The notes beneath the pieces are model-generated. The model was not told where the DNA came from, searched no databases, and was given only the letters and a program-made list of their open reading frames with translations. Position numbers and translations under genes: made by a program. A stretch of DNA of 64,000 nt from DATKYQ01 sp964640665 (GTDB lineage Bacteria; Myxococcota; B64-G9), in NCBI GenBank assembly GCA_964640665.1, contig CAZXHT010000008.1, positions 1-64,000 of the forward strand. Direction: 5' to 3'. Of the stretch, positions 33,278 to 42,359 are shown piece by piece. Within the stretch, counting starts at the first letter, position 1, and every line of letters starts with the position of its first letter.

Positions 33278-34171
33278 GCGAACTCTTTTCAAGCCGTGTT
33301 TTTTCTTCTTGTGCTTCGGCATTTTACGAAGCATGGGTTTCTTCTTCAGTACCGGCCTGAGCCTCGGCCGGACGATCTTCAGCCGGGGGATCCTCCCGAT
33401 GCTGGACTCCATCTGGTCCAGTTCTTTCTTGAGCGCGCTGAAGCCGGTTTGCTCTCTTTCGAGGTTCTCGAGTTCGGCAAGCCGCGTGCTGTGCCCGCAG
33501 GTGCGGCGCATCTTCGCCAGCAGCCTGGCCAGCTTGACGCCGTGGATGCGCATCTTCTGCATGACATTTCGATACCTGCCGCGCAGTGCGGTCACCGAGG
33601 CCCGCAGGAGGTTGATGTCTTTTTGTGTCTGGTTCCAGCGGCTGAACAGGTCGGTGCAGCGATCGATCGTCGTTTGCTGCGCCTGGCCCGCGACCAGGTT
33701 GTCGCAGTTGATCTGCCGGTAGCTGGTTTCGATCTTGTTGACCTCGCGGTTCAGGCGCACCGTGTCGGCGTTGCGCTCGGCGATCTCACGGCGGATCCTC
33801 CGCAACCGCTCGGCCAGCGGGGCGAGGCGTGCCTTGAGGTCATCGATGCGCCGCTCGAGGTTGTCGCACTGCCTGATGCCTGAGCACATGCGATCCATCA
33901 TTTTCCTGTCGAGGCGGATCCTGTTCTGGAGCTTGGCCTTTTCACGGGCTTTTTCGAACTTGTCCCGCACAAGCTGCTGCTTCTGGCGCTCGAGATCCCG
34001 GATCTTGAGATCGACATTGGCTATCTCGGCATCCATTTGCTTGGCTTGCTGCTCCATCTCGGCAATGTCGTTTTTCTTCTGCTGGCACTCCTCGAACAGC
34101 GACTGCGCCATGGCCGTAGAGGCCAGGCAACAGACGGCCAGCACGCTTGGAATCAATAGTAACCTCTTCAT
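33275..34171 (-). CDS. Periplasmic coiled-coil protein
   Basis: The 298-residue protein has a clean signal peptide (LLLIPSVLAVCCLASTAMAQ). A long coiled coil follows (from about 30: KKNDIAEMEQQAKQMDAEI, then LERRIDDLKARLAPLAERL), ending in a very basic tail (LKKKPMLRKMPKHKKKKHG). Six cysteines are spread over the mature part. The ATG at 34171 has AAGGAGG seven bases upstream; the longer open frame is non-coding. A promoter lies about 50-80 bases upstream. The function is unknown; the basic tail could bind lipopolysaccharide, nucleic acid or cell wall. Confidence 0.75.
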   Translation of the reverse strand: MKRLLLIPSVLAVCCLASTAMAQSLFEECQQKKNDIAEMEQQAKQMDAEIANVDLKIRDLERQKQQLVRDKFEKAREKAKLQNRIRLDRKMMDRMCSGIRQCDNLERRIDDLKARLAPLAERLRRIRREIAERNADTVRLNREVNKIETSYRQINCDNLVAGQAQQTTIDRCTDLFSRWNQTQKDINLLRASVTALRGRYRNVMQKMRIHGVKLARLLAKMRRTCGHSTRLAELENLEREQTGFSALKKELDQMESSIGRIPRLKIVRPRLRPVLKKKPMLRKMPKHKKKKHGLKRVR

Positions 34172-34222
34172 GTTATGCCCTCCTTGTAGGGTAGGATCAC
34201 GATCACTCTCCGACGATTCAGC

Positions 34223-34252
34223 ATCATATTTATCGCCGCCGCAAGCTGTCAA
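34223..34252 (-). promoter_or_regulatory. Promoter of the coiled-coil protein gene
   Basis: On the minus strand TTGACA (34247-34252), an 18-base spacer and TATGAT (34223-34228) lie about 52 bases upstream of the ATG. The match is 6/6 and 5/6. Confidence 0.6.
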
Positions 34253-34327
34253 CCAGTTTCGCGCGCCGGCAGGGCTTCTTGCCACAGCGGATATATGCTT
34301 ATCAGACGCTGGATAACAAGCGCCTAT

Positions 34328-37300
34328 TCAGAATGTGGAGTGTGAGTTGTTTCCAAACGAACGGCTTTCCCTTTTCTCGATACGCAATTTGACCGGGCCG
34401 AGCAGCCCGATGGCGATAAGCGTATTCTCCTTTCCCGTGAACTGAGTGTAGCGCTCGTCGCCATCGATAGCCAGGCCCACCAACCGATTTCGCCAGGGCG
34501 GAATCAATTCGATCGAAATTGTATTCGAGCCGGATTCGAGCTGGCCGCTGATATCCAGGCGAAAAGGCGACACCAGTAAGGGCACCGCCTGACCACCATT
34601 GACTGAGACAATCACAACTCCCTGGACCCGACCGAGATCCAGTTCGACAGCCTGCTCGGGGTCGATCTGACCGACCTCGAAGTCGGCAACGTACTTCCCG
34701 CTGCTTCCGACGTACTTCAGTTCTTCGATTTCACGCCAATCTTGCAGCGAAAAAGAAGACAGAGTCAGACTGCCGCTAACTACGTCGTCTCCGGTAACTG
34801 TCAGCTGCCAGCTGTCCAACTCGATCTCTTCGGCACCCGGCCCGGGCCGCAAAGTTTTCGGGTTGGGAGACAAACTGCCCGGCTCAATTGGTCCTTCGCC
34901 GCAAACCAGAAAAACCGATTCATATCCGGACAGGTCCAGGGCAATAGTGTTGTCATCACTGACTTCGACGGAATAGGCTGCGCCGGTCCAGGCATCCAGC
35001 CAGCGCGGATCGCTGCAGTCCTTGTCGAACTTTATGCTAGTGGATTGCTCGACGATCTCGGAATTTCGCACAAAAACAACCAGGCCCCCGTTCGACAGCC
35101 GACGCTGGATTTGATACAGGTTGTTAGCTGTACCGCTAAAAGCCAACGTAGGCGCTACTCCGATTGTGCCCAAGCCGGCTGCCAGGTCAGCGGGTGACTC
35201 TTGATACAGGTAATTATCCGAGCCTGTTACTTGTTGCATTGCCTGCCTTACGAGATTATCGGCGTCTTTGTAATTATGAAAACCAGGTTGTTGATCTGCA
35301 GTTTCCCCGACCGCCATTATCGGCACCCCACTCTTGGCCAGTTTGGCCAGAATCTGGGCACTCGCGACTTGCAGGCTGCGTGTTTCGAACAACAGTAAGG
35401 CCTTATATACATTTCCGCGAATATCTATCTTGGCGCCTCTTGCTTTTGCCTCGGCCAGGCTGTGATCGTTGACCCACTCCCAGGTGTAACCAGCCTGCTG
35501 AAGCTCAACTAGTTGCGGCCAAATCGAAGTCAGCCAGGCAACCCGTGAATCGGTAACCGGTTCGCCGAACAAGGCGGCCAACTCGGCGAAAGGTACTTCG
35601 CGTAGCTCGGGTTCTCCATCGATGAAACCTCCCAGGAGTGATTCGAAATGATTCTCATCCAGAGCCAGTGAGGAAGGAAAACCCAGCCAGGGATAGTAAA
35701 CCAATATATCCGATTCCGGTTGCCCTTGACGCAGCAGGTAGTGACAGCGGGCTACGTAGCGGTTTAGTTGGGGCAAGTAATCCCAGAAAGCAAAACGCTC
35801 GCCGACATTAGAAGCGAAGGTATTGGTACCGCCATAACATGAAGAGAAAGGTGTCCAGCCCGTCATCCCGAAATCTCCCGGGTGGGCATAAGGGAATCCG
35901 TGGTAGATCAAATGATTGATGCCGGCACTAAAGGCCTTATCTGCCCCGGCTTTCATCTTCATTATAGTCGTCATGTAATCGCGCCCAGGCCAAACCATTG
36001 CCTCGGCCGAGACCAATTTTCGGTTATACAGATGGGCACCCGCAGAAACCATGTGTAAAAACATATCGGCCCCACCGGCATACAACTGTTCGGCCTCCGG
36101 CAGGCTCACGCTCCCAGCCGCCCTGATATTGTCTAGATTGATACCATAGGCCTGGGCGCGAGATTGCATGCCTCTTTGTTCGGCCCAACTCGAAGTGGCT
36201 TCGAGATATTCGCTAATGAACAAGTCCGAGACCGTCAGCGAGTAGTCGTACAGGATTCTGTGGTCTTCTTTGGAAAAAGTAAAAGGTGTAGCGCGATCAA
36301 GCCGGCCGACTTCATAAATGTAGTTATCTGCTCCGGGCAGCAGTACAGCCGGCAACCAGGGAATCAGATCATAGCCACGCCGGCTTTTAAACTCAGTTAA
36401 AAATTTCCTGGAAAAGTGACGTTCTGTTTTGAACTCGAAACTATCGCTGAATATAGCCCTGAGCGGATCGCCATAGAACGTATCCAGGCCGGTCCGCTGG
36501 CCAAATAGGTAATCCAGGTGGTTTGTTACAATCGCTGAATCGAAATGATCAATAACAAAAGCCTCAGCCTGACTTGCCGGCAAAATCGGATATTCGCCGT
36601 CGGGCAGTGAGAAGATGCCGATGATTACCCAATCACCATCCGGCACATTCCAACTGAGTGTTCCCTCGGCTGCAACCTGCGACGTTATGACCTGGAGCGA
36701 GTCTGAATCTATCTTGACGGTATCTTTGAGATCAAATAGCGAACTCGTACGCTGGTTGATGATAACCTTGGCCGCCAGTAGCTCGACTAGTTCGGCCTGA
36801 TCGCCCATGTAGCGGGCCAGGTCTTCGCCGAAGACATTCCCTGCCATTTCTGCAACTTCGTAAAATGTTCCTTTCTGCGGTTCGAGTAGTTCGATATTCG
36901 CCTGACCCGGCCCTTTGAAAAACCATTCGTTGTAAAGGAGTGTTTTCAACGATTCTTGCGGATCGATGTTTACTCCGGCAGCCGGCCAACCGGACCCGAA
37001 AGTCAAGTCGATGGTCAACCCGTGTTTACGGGCTTGATCCATAACCACCGCCAGGTTTTCGTAATAAGCCGGGCTATCGAATGACAAGCGCCGTTCAAGT
37101 TCGGTCGCTTCGGCCTCGGGATTCAAAGCAGCGTCGAAGGCCTGAATTTCCGCCCCGCCGAAATAAGCATCGGCTAGAAGATCGACTTCGCGCCTGAGTT
37201 CAGTCGATTCAACATCGTTTCCGGGCCACCACCAACGAGCCCATGGCCGGTAGTCGGTTCCGGGTTCGGCAAACTCCTCGAGATCGAGTACTGGAACAGG

Positions 37301-37378
37301 CGGGTCGTCAGTACAGCCCAAGACGCCAGCCAGGCTGAACGTGATTATCAATACCAAGCATCGCCGATTGGAACCCAT
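34328..37378 (-). CDS. Lipoprotein of the GH106 alpha-L-rhamnosidase type
   Basis: The 1016-residue protein has a lipoprotein signal (FSLAGVLGCTDD). A body typical of family 106 glycoside hydrolases follows, which release alpha-L-rhamnose from plant and bacterial polysaccharides. Diagnostic parts are RPWARWWWPG near residue 43, the GGAEIQAFD and LTIDLTFGSGWP strands, and YHGFPYAHPGDFGMTGWTPF. C-terminal beta-sandwich domains follow (VVIVSVNGGQAVPLLVSPF). The Glu/Asp pair of the catalytic site was not pinned down. RBS GGGAG is five bases before ATG 37378. Base composition is visibly AT-richer than in the flanking genes, which suggests acquisition. No transporter or other polysaccharide-use gene adjoins it. 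Confidence 0.8.
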   Translation of the reverse strand: MGSNRRCLVLIITFSLAGVLGCTDDPPVPVLDLEEFAEPGTDYRPWARWWWPGNDVESTELRREVDLLADAYFGGAEIQAFDAALNPEAEATELERRLSFDSPAYYENLAVVMDQARKHGLTIDLTFGSGWPAAGVNIDPQESLKTLLYNEWFFKGPGQANIELLEPQKGTFYEVAEMAGNVFGEDLARYMGDQAELVELLAAKVIINQRTSSLFDLKDTVKIDSDSLQVITSQVAAEGTLSWNVPDGDWVIIGIFSLPDGEYPILPASQAEAFVIDHFDSAIVTNHLDYLFGQRTGLDTFYGDPLRAIFSDSFEFKTERHFSRKFLTEFKSRRGYDLIPWLPAVLLPGADNYIYEVGRLDRATPFTFSKEDHRILYDYSLTVSDLFISEYLEATSSWAEQRGMQSRAQAYGINLDNIRAAGSVSLPEAEQLYAGGADMFLHMVSAGAHLYNRKLVSAEAMVWPGRDYMTTIMKMKAGADKAFSAGINHLIYHGFPYAHPGDFGMTGWTPFSSCYGGTNTFASNVGERFAFWDYLPQLNRYVARCHYLLRQGQPESDILVYYPWLGFPSSLALDENHFESLLGGFIDGEPELREVPFAELAALFGEPVTDSRVAWLTSIWPQLVELQQAGYTWEWVNDHSLAEAKARGAKIDIRGNVYKALLLFETRSLQVASAQILAKLAKSGVPIMAVGETADQQPGFHNYKDADNLVRQAMQQVTGSDNYLYQESPADLAAGLGTIGVAPTLAFSGTANNLYQIQRRLSNGGLVVFVRNSEIVEQSTSIKFDKDCSDPRWLDAWTGAAYSVEVSDDNTIALDLSGYESVFLVCGEGPIEPGSLSPNPKTLRPGPGAEEIELDSWQLTVTGDDVVSGSLTLSSFSLQDWREIEELKYVGSSGKYVADFEVGQIDPEQAVELDLGRVQGVVIVSVNGGQAVPLLVSPFRLDISGQLESGSNTISIELIPPWRNRLVGLAIDGDERYTQFTGKENTLIAIGLLGPVKLRIEKRESRSFGNNSHSTF

Positions 37379-37457
37379 TTGACTCCCTCAAAAACATATG
37401 CTGCGGGATATTGCTATCAGAATCAATCTTTTGAACACGTGAAGATGTTACCTGAAT

Positions 37458-37487
37458 TTGACCTACCGGCCGGTTTACACCTACAAT
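37458..37487 (+). promoter_or_regulatory. Promoter of the methyltransferase/coiled-coil gene
   Basis: TTGACC (37458-37463), an 18-base spacer and TACAAT (37482-37487) fit 5/6 at both boxes; transcription would start near 37494, 35 bases before the ATG. Confidence 0.6.
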
Positions 37488-37527
37488 GTGTGCTGCTCTG
37501 CTCCTGCTTTCCGGAGGGTCGGACCGC

Positions 37528-40461
37528 ATGCGTTACTACGCTTCTGACAAGCCCTGGGGAGACATCCTGCCGCGTTACGCTTTCCTGGGGACCCTCTTCG
37601 AGGGACTCAGGATTCTCGAGATCGGTTGCGGTGACGGCAGCGGCGCGATGTTTCTCAGTGAGCGCGGCGCCGATCAGGTTGTTGGAGTCGACATCCCCGG
37701 TAGCGGCCTGAACGCGGCCCTCGGTCTCGATCCCGTCGAGGGTGTGTCTTTCAAGGCCCTGGAAGCCGGACGGGTCGATGCTCCCTCTGCCGCCTTTGAC
37801 GTGGTTATAGATTTCGAACTCGGCTCCGACATACAGGTGGGCACCTTCGAGGAAGTCATGCGGGTGCTCAAGCCGACGGGCGTCCTGGTCACCGGAATCC
37901 GCAACCCTGAGCACCCAACCTTGTCGGAACTCGTCGATCTTCCGGCCGAGCCGGCGCGGCTGTCATTCGAGGATTTCATCGCCGGTCTGCAAGAGCATTT
38001 TGCGCGGGTGACGGTTTTGGGGCAGACGCCTTTTCTGGGCTGCACAGTCGGTTGGATGGGCGCCGGAGCCGAGGATGCGCCGCTGGTGATGGATAGTCTG
38101 ATTGACGGCGACCATGATGAGGTTGCCTACTACATCGTGGTCTGCGGGCGGGAGAGCCTGAAGCTCGACGAGCAGTTGCTGATCCAATTGCCCTACCGGC
38201 AAGTCGTTGATGAAATCTCCGACGAACTCGTCGAGGTGACCGAGGAGGAGGAGCCCGGCGAGACAGTCCGGCAGGCGGGACAAGAGCAGGAAGAGTTGCA
38301 GGAGAAGCTCGTCGAACTGAGGAGGGAGAACGCAGAACTTTCCCAGGCGGCGGAAGATCTACAGGATCAGGTCGCGGCGCGCGAGGGAGAGGCGCAGCAT
38401 GTTCGTTCCGCAGCGAGCGAACTGCGACGCCTGGTGAGGCGGCGTGAAGAGGAAGTAGCCGAGAAGCTGAGCTGGCTCGATGGCGCTCGGTGCGAGGTTG
38501 AGCACCTGCAGGGAGAACTGGCCGATCAGCGCAGGCAGGGCGACGACTTGCGCAAGCGCATCGCCGAACTGGAGAGCGAGATGCGACTGCGGTCCGTCGC
38601 GGGCGGCGACGACGAAGTGGCGCTCACCGCGCTGCGCCAGGAGAACCAGGGGCTGAAACTCTCCCAGCGCAAGCTCGGGCGGGAGCTTTCGGCGTTGCGG
38701 GCAGAGCGCGACGAGTGGCAGGCAGAAATGGAAAGCCTGCAGTCATCCTTGATCGAGCGCAAGCAGCAGATCGACGAGACGCGCGACGAGCTTGAGAGCC
38801 TGCGGCAAGAGCGCGAGCGGTTGGAGCGCTTCGACGAAGAGAGACGCAACGAGCGTGCGGCGACCGAGGCGCAGGTAAAGGCCGTGCGGGCCGAGAACGA
38901 CAAACTGCTCGCTGATTTGTCTGTGGCGGAAGGGGAGGGGGAAAAACTCGATCTTTCGCTCAGGGATTCCCGCCGACGGGAAGAGGCCGCTCAGGCCGGG
39001 CGGAAATCAGTCGAGGAAGCCTTGAGCGGCAGCCGCTCTGAGGCCCAGCAACTGCGCTCGCTGCTGGCCGAGAAGACCGGCGAGCTTGCCGGAGCGCAGA
39101 AAGAGTTGGCCGACCAGCGGGCACGCCAACGAGAGCTCGAATCCGACATGCTGGCGCTGATCAACCGTGTCGAGGACGGCGAGAGCAGGGACCACGATCG
39201 CCGCGTGATAATCGATCAGCTTTCCGATCGCAGCTTGCAGAAACAGCAGGATCTGGAAGATGCCCTGGAGAAGGTCGCCGAACTGACCAGGGAGCTTTAT
39301 GCTGCCCGCCTGCACGAAGAAGATCTGGCTCGGCAGATCGAGAGCCGGCGCACCGAGGTGCTCGACCAGGAACGCGCACGCGAGGCCCTCGAGTTGGAGA
39401 TATCCAACCTGCGGGTGGGCGAGCGCGCCGAACTGCTGCACGTGGCCGCAGAAGTCAAGACGGCCGAGAGCCGGGTCGCGGTCCTCGATCGGGAAAAAGA
39501 GGTTCTACAGGAAGAACTTGGCCGCGAACGTGAATTCACCCGCAGGGCCCGTTCGGATTTCACGCATCAGGGGACGGAGATCGAGGCGCTGCGCGGGACG
39601 CTGGCGGTCGCCGAGGGCCGTCTGGGCGAGGAGCGCGAACGCGCCGGGAAGGTGCCGGCGCTCGAGCAAGACCTGGCTTGGCATCAGGAGGAAATGTCTC
39701 GCTTGACGGCCGAGGCTCAGACACTAGGCGAGGAACTCGAACGCTGCCACTGGGATCTCGATCAGGTGCACGAAGAACTTGTCGAGGCTCGCGAGGTTGC
39801 CGACAAGGCCGCAAACGATGCAGCCGCGCGGCAGGCTGCCAGGTTCGAAGAAGAACGCCGGAGACTTGAGCAGGAACTGGCAAAGGAGCGCGGTCGCCTG
39901 GCCGAGTGGGAACAGGGCCAGCGCGACAAGGAATTGCTGATCGAGAAGCTGCGCGGACAGATGAATGATCAAGCCGGCGAACTCGGCGAGGCCCGGCAGG
40001 GCCTCGAGCGCGAGCAGGCCCAGGGCAAGATTTTAACCGAGAAACTGGATCGCCTGGGGCTCGAACTGCGTGAGAGTGCCGGCCCGATAGCCGAGGAGCT
40101 GAAACTCGCACTGGAGCGCGAGCAGACACTGCAGGCCAGGGCGGCCACTTTACAGGAACAACTCGGTGAACTGCGAGAGAAGACCGGCACGGACCTGTCT
40201 GCCCTCGGAGAGCAGCTCAGGCGGCGTGAAGAGCAGATGCGCTCTCTGACCACGCGCCTGGCCGAGATGGAAGAAAAAGCACAGGCAGGAGAGGAGCGCG
40301 CGCAGAGCCTGCAGCTCGAATTGGAAAAAGTCAGGGCTCGTGAGAAACAGCTCGGCATTTTGGCCGCCGGCCTGGCCGAGATGGAGGAACGGGCGCGTGT
40401 GGCCGAAGAGCGGCGTGACGAATTCGCGCGCCGGCTTGCCGAGCAAAGGGAAGATAGCTGA
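37528..40461 (+). CDS. SAM-dependent methyltransferase domain fused to a very long coiled coil
   Basis: The 977-residue protein opens with a class I methyltransferase fold (about 20-200). The SAM-binding motif is ILEIGCGDGSGAMFLSERGA, with VVGVDIPGSGL and FDVVIDFE after it. From about 240 to the end it is an unbroken Glu/Arg/Leu-rich coiled coil (e.g. ELRRENAELSQAAEDLQDQV). Such fusions are known in Deltaproteobacteria; roles in cytoskeletal or motility complexes have been suggested for other coiled-coil proteins but not shown here. The ATG at 37528 follows GGAGG by 11 bases and begins where the fold starts. It is followed by an M20 peptidase after 27 bases. The substrate is unknown. Confidence 0.8.
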   Translation: MRYYASDKPWGDILPRYAFLGTLFEGLRILEIGCGDGSGAMFLSERGADQVVGVDIPGSGLNAALGLDPVEGVSFKALEAGRVDAPSAAFDVVIDFELGSDIQVGTFEEVMRVLKPTGVLVTGIRNPEHPTLSELVDLPAEPARLSFEDFIAGLQEHFARVTVLGQTPFLGCTVGWMGAGAEDAPLVMDSLIDGDHDEVAYYIVVCGRESLKLDEQLLIQLPYRQVVDEISDELVEVTEEEEPGETVRQAGQEQEELQEKLVELRRENAELSQAAEDLQDQVAAREGEAQHVRSAASELRRLVRRREEEVAEKLSWLDGARCEVEHLQGELADQRRQGDDLRKRIAELESEMRLRSVAGGDDEVALTALRQENQGLKLSQRKLGRELSALRAERDEWQAEMESLQSSLIERKQQIDETRDELESLRQERERLERFDEERRNERAATEAQVKAVRAENDKLLADLSVAEGEGEKLDLSLRDSRRREEAAQAGRKSVEEALSGSRSEAQQLRSLLAEKTGELAGAQKELADQRARQRELESDMLALINRVEDGESRDHDRRVIIDQLSDRSLQKQQDLEDALEKVAELTRELYAARLHEEDLARQIESRRTEVLDQERAREALELEISNLRVGERAELLHVAAEVKTAESRVAVLDREKEVLQEELGREREFTRRARSDFTHQGTEIEALRGTLAVAEGRLGEERERAGKVPALEQDLAWHQEEMSRLTAEAQTLGEELERCHWDLDQVHEELVEAREVADKAANDAAARQAARFEEERRRLEQELAKERGRLAEWEQGQRDKELLIEKLRGQMNDQAGELGEARQGLEREQAQGKILTEKLDRLGLELRESAGPIAEELKLALEREQTLQARAATLQEQLGELREKTGTDLSALGEQLRRREEQMRSLTTRLAEMEEKAQAGEERAQSLQLELEKVRAREKQLGILAAGLAEMEERARVAEERRDEFARRLAEQREDS

Positions 40462-40488
40462 CCGCTGCACCGCCTGGAAGGAGCGAGC

Positions 40489-41883
40489 ATGGACGACCAG
40501 GCCTTCCGTGACGAGGGACTGAAGCATCTCAAGGCACTGGTTGCCATGGATACCACGAACCCTCCCGGCAACGAAATGCAGGCCGCGCGCTACTTGCACG
40601 AAGTGCTGAGCGGCGAGGGGCTGGAGCCTGTGCTTCTCGAGTCGGCTCCCGGGCGCGGGAACCTGGTGGCCCGCCTGCGCGGTGACGGGTCCGAAAAGCC
40701 GCTATTGTTACTCAGCCACCTGGACGTGGTTCCTGCCGACGCCGAGAGCTGGGAAGTGCCGCCGTTTTCGGCCCAGGAAAAGGACGGCTACCTGTATGGG
40801 CGCGGAACGCTGGACATGAAGCAGATGACAGCCATGTCGCTGATGGCCGTCTGCCGGCTCAAACGCCTGGGTGTTGAGCTCAAGCGGGACGTGATCTTCG
40901 CCGCCGTGGCCGACGAGGAAGAAGGCGGCCGCTTCGGCGCGGCCTACCTGGTCGAGAATCACCCCGACCTGATCCGCGCGGAGTATGCACTCTGCGAGTT
41001 TGGCGGGTTCAGGTTGGACGTACGGGGGCGCACCTTTTTCCCGGTGCAGGTGGCCGAGCGCGGCTGTGCCTGGTGCCGGGTGAGTTTCGAGGGCCGGCCG
41101 GGCCACGCTTCCATTCCCGACCCGCACAGCGCGATCAGCAAGTTGGTGCGTGGCCTGTTACGGCTGCAAAAGAAGGGCTTGCCGTATCACGCCACCGATA
41201 CCGTTAGAGATTTCATGGCCCAGGTCTCGATCGGACAGAAGGCCCATGTGCGCGCGGCCATGAAGGCTGTGTTGAACCCACTTACCAGCCGGCTGGCACT
41301 GGGCCAGATGGATAAAGAACAGGCGCGCGTCTTTTACGCCCAGCTACACTCCACGGCCACACCTACCGTACTGCGCGCCGGAAAGAAGAAAAACGTGATC
41401 CCGGCCCGGGCGGAGGCGATGCTGGACGGGCGCGTGCTGCCCGGACAGACATGGGAGGATTTCCAGCGGGAACTTCAGGACGTGCTGGGCAAGGAGGCCG
41501 AGATCGAGCTGCTGCGCTGGATGGATCCGCTGGTATACTCGGCTGACACGCCCCTGTTCGACGTGATTCGCCGCGTGGTGAATGATCGAGAGCCCGGCGC
41601 GGAGGTGGTGCCATACCTGTTGACGGCCTTCACGGATGCCAAGCACATGCACAAACTGGGAATCATCACCTATGGGTTCTCTCCCATGAACAATGACCCT
41701 GACGAGAAGATCTCGACCTTGATACACGGTTACAACGAGCGCATCGGCATCGAGGCCTTCGGCTGGGGCCAGGAGGTCCTGGCCGAGGTGGTCGAGCGTT
41801 TCTGTTCCAGCCCGTCGAGCGACAAGGCGGTCGGCACGTTGATGGACGAACTTATCGAGCCGGGGACGGGCAATGAGTCCTAA
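40489..41883 (+). CDS. M20-family metallopeptidase (ArgE/DapE/carboxypeptidase type)
   Basis: The 464-residue zinc amidohydrolase has the expected ligands: SHLDVVPAD (His), GRGTLDMK (bridging Asp), ADEEEGGRFG (Glu pair) and AKHMHKLG near the C-terminus. An inserted dimerisation domain follows VSFEGRPGHASIPDP. The family splits amide bonds of N-acyl amino acids or dipeptides; which substrate is used here cannot be told. RBS GGAAGGAG precedes ATG 40489. It probably forms an operon with the lipoprotein that follows after 13 bases. Confidence 0.88.
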   Translation: MDDQAFRDEGLKHLKALVAMDTTNPPGNEMQAARYLHEVLSGEGLEPVLLESAPGRGNLVARLRGDGSEKPLLLLSHLDVVPADAESWEVPPFSAQEKDGYLYGRGTLDMKQMTAMSLMAVCRLKRLGVELKRDVIFAAVADEEEGGRFGAAYLVENHPDLIRAEYALCEFGGFRLDVRGRTFFPVQVAERGCAWCRVSFEGRPGHASIPDPHSAISKLVRGLLRLQKKGLPYHATDTVRDFMAQVSIGQKAHVRAAMKAVLNPLTSRLALGQMDKEQARVFYAQLHSTATPTVLRAGKKKNVIPARAEAMLDGRVLPGQTWEDFQRELQDVLGKEAEIELLRWMDPLVYSADTPLFDVIRRVVNDREPGAEVVPYLLTAFTDAKHMHKLGIITYGFSPMNNDPDEKISTLIHGYNERIGIEAFGWGQEVLAEVVERFCSSPSSDKAVGTLMDELIEPGTGNES

Positions 41884-41896
41884 GGAGGCAGAGAAG

Positions 41897-42313
41897 ATGA
41901 GCGAGAAAATATCCCCGCTGATATTGTTCGCCGTGGCGCTGGCATTTGTCGGTTGCGGAGAAAAAGAGACACCCACACCCACGCACATGGTCTTCGGCAC
42001 GCTGACCTACACCAGTATCGACCCCGGCAACCGGGTCGCCTGGATCAAGCTTGTCGCGGCAGAGGGCAATCTCACCGACTCGGCCCTGTATTCCTCCTCG
42101 TGCCTGTTCCAGGGGCCCGGCTGCGATTACAGCATGCTGTTCGTCCCCGAGGGCGAGTACTCGCTGTATGCTTTGATAGACATGAACGGCAACACTGAAG
42201 AACCCGCGCTTGTACCGGACAGCGGCGATCTGGTCACCTTTGGCAAGCCGCTGATGTTATGGTCCAAGACGCAAGTCGATTTCCCAGACACGGCCTGGCA
42301 CATGATGCCGTAA
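41897..42313 (+). CDS. Small lipoprotein, carboxypeptidase-regulatory-like fold possible
   Basis: The 138-residue product has a lipoprotein signal (LFAVALAFVGCGEKE). A compact domain of about 100 residues follows, with MVFGTLTYTSID, then FVPEGEYSLYALIDMNGNTE, a pattern seen in small beta-sandwich extensions such as carboxypeptidase-regulatory-like or pre-albumin folds. RBS GGAGG lies nine bases before ATG 41897. It follows the M20 gene closely. I do not recognise a specific family. Confidence 0.7.
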   Translation: MSEKISPLILFAVALAFVGCGEKETPTPTHMVFGTLTYTSIDPGNRVAWIKLVAAEGNLTDSALYSSSCLFQGPGCDYSMLFVPEGEYSLYALIDMNGNTEEPALVPDSGDLVTFGKPLMLWSKTQVDFPDTAWHMMP

Positions 42314-42359
42314 GTACTAATTTGACATTCCTGCCGGGTCAACCTTACGATCGGCGAAC

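Noticed and set aside
36164..36400. Plus-strand frame inside the rhamnosidase gene
   Set aside because: Short, without a start signal, and opposite a clear full-length gene.
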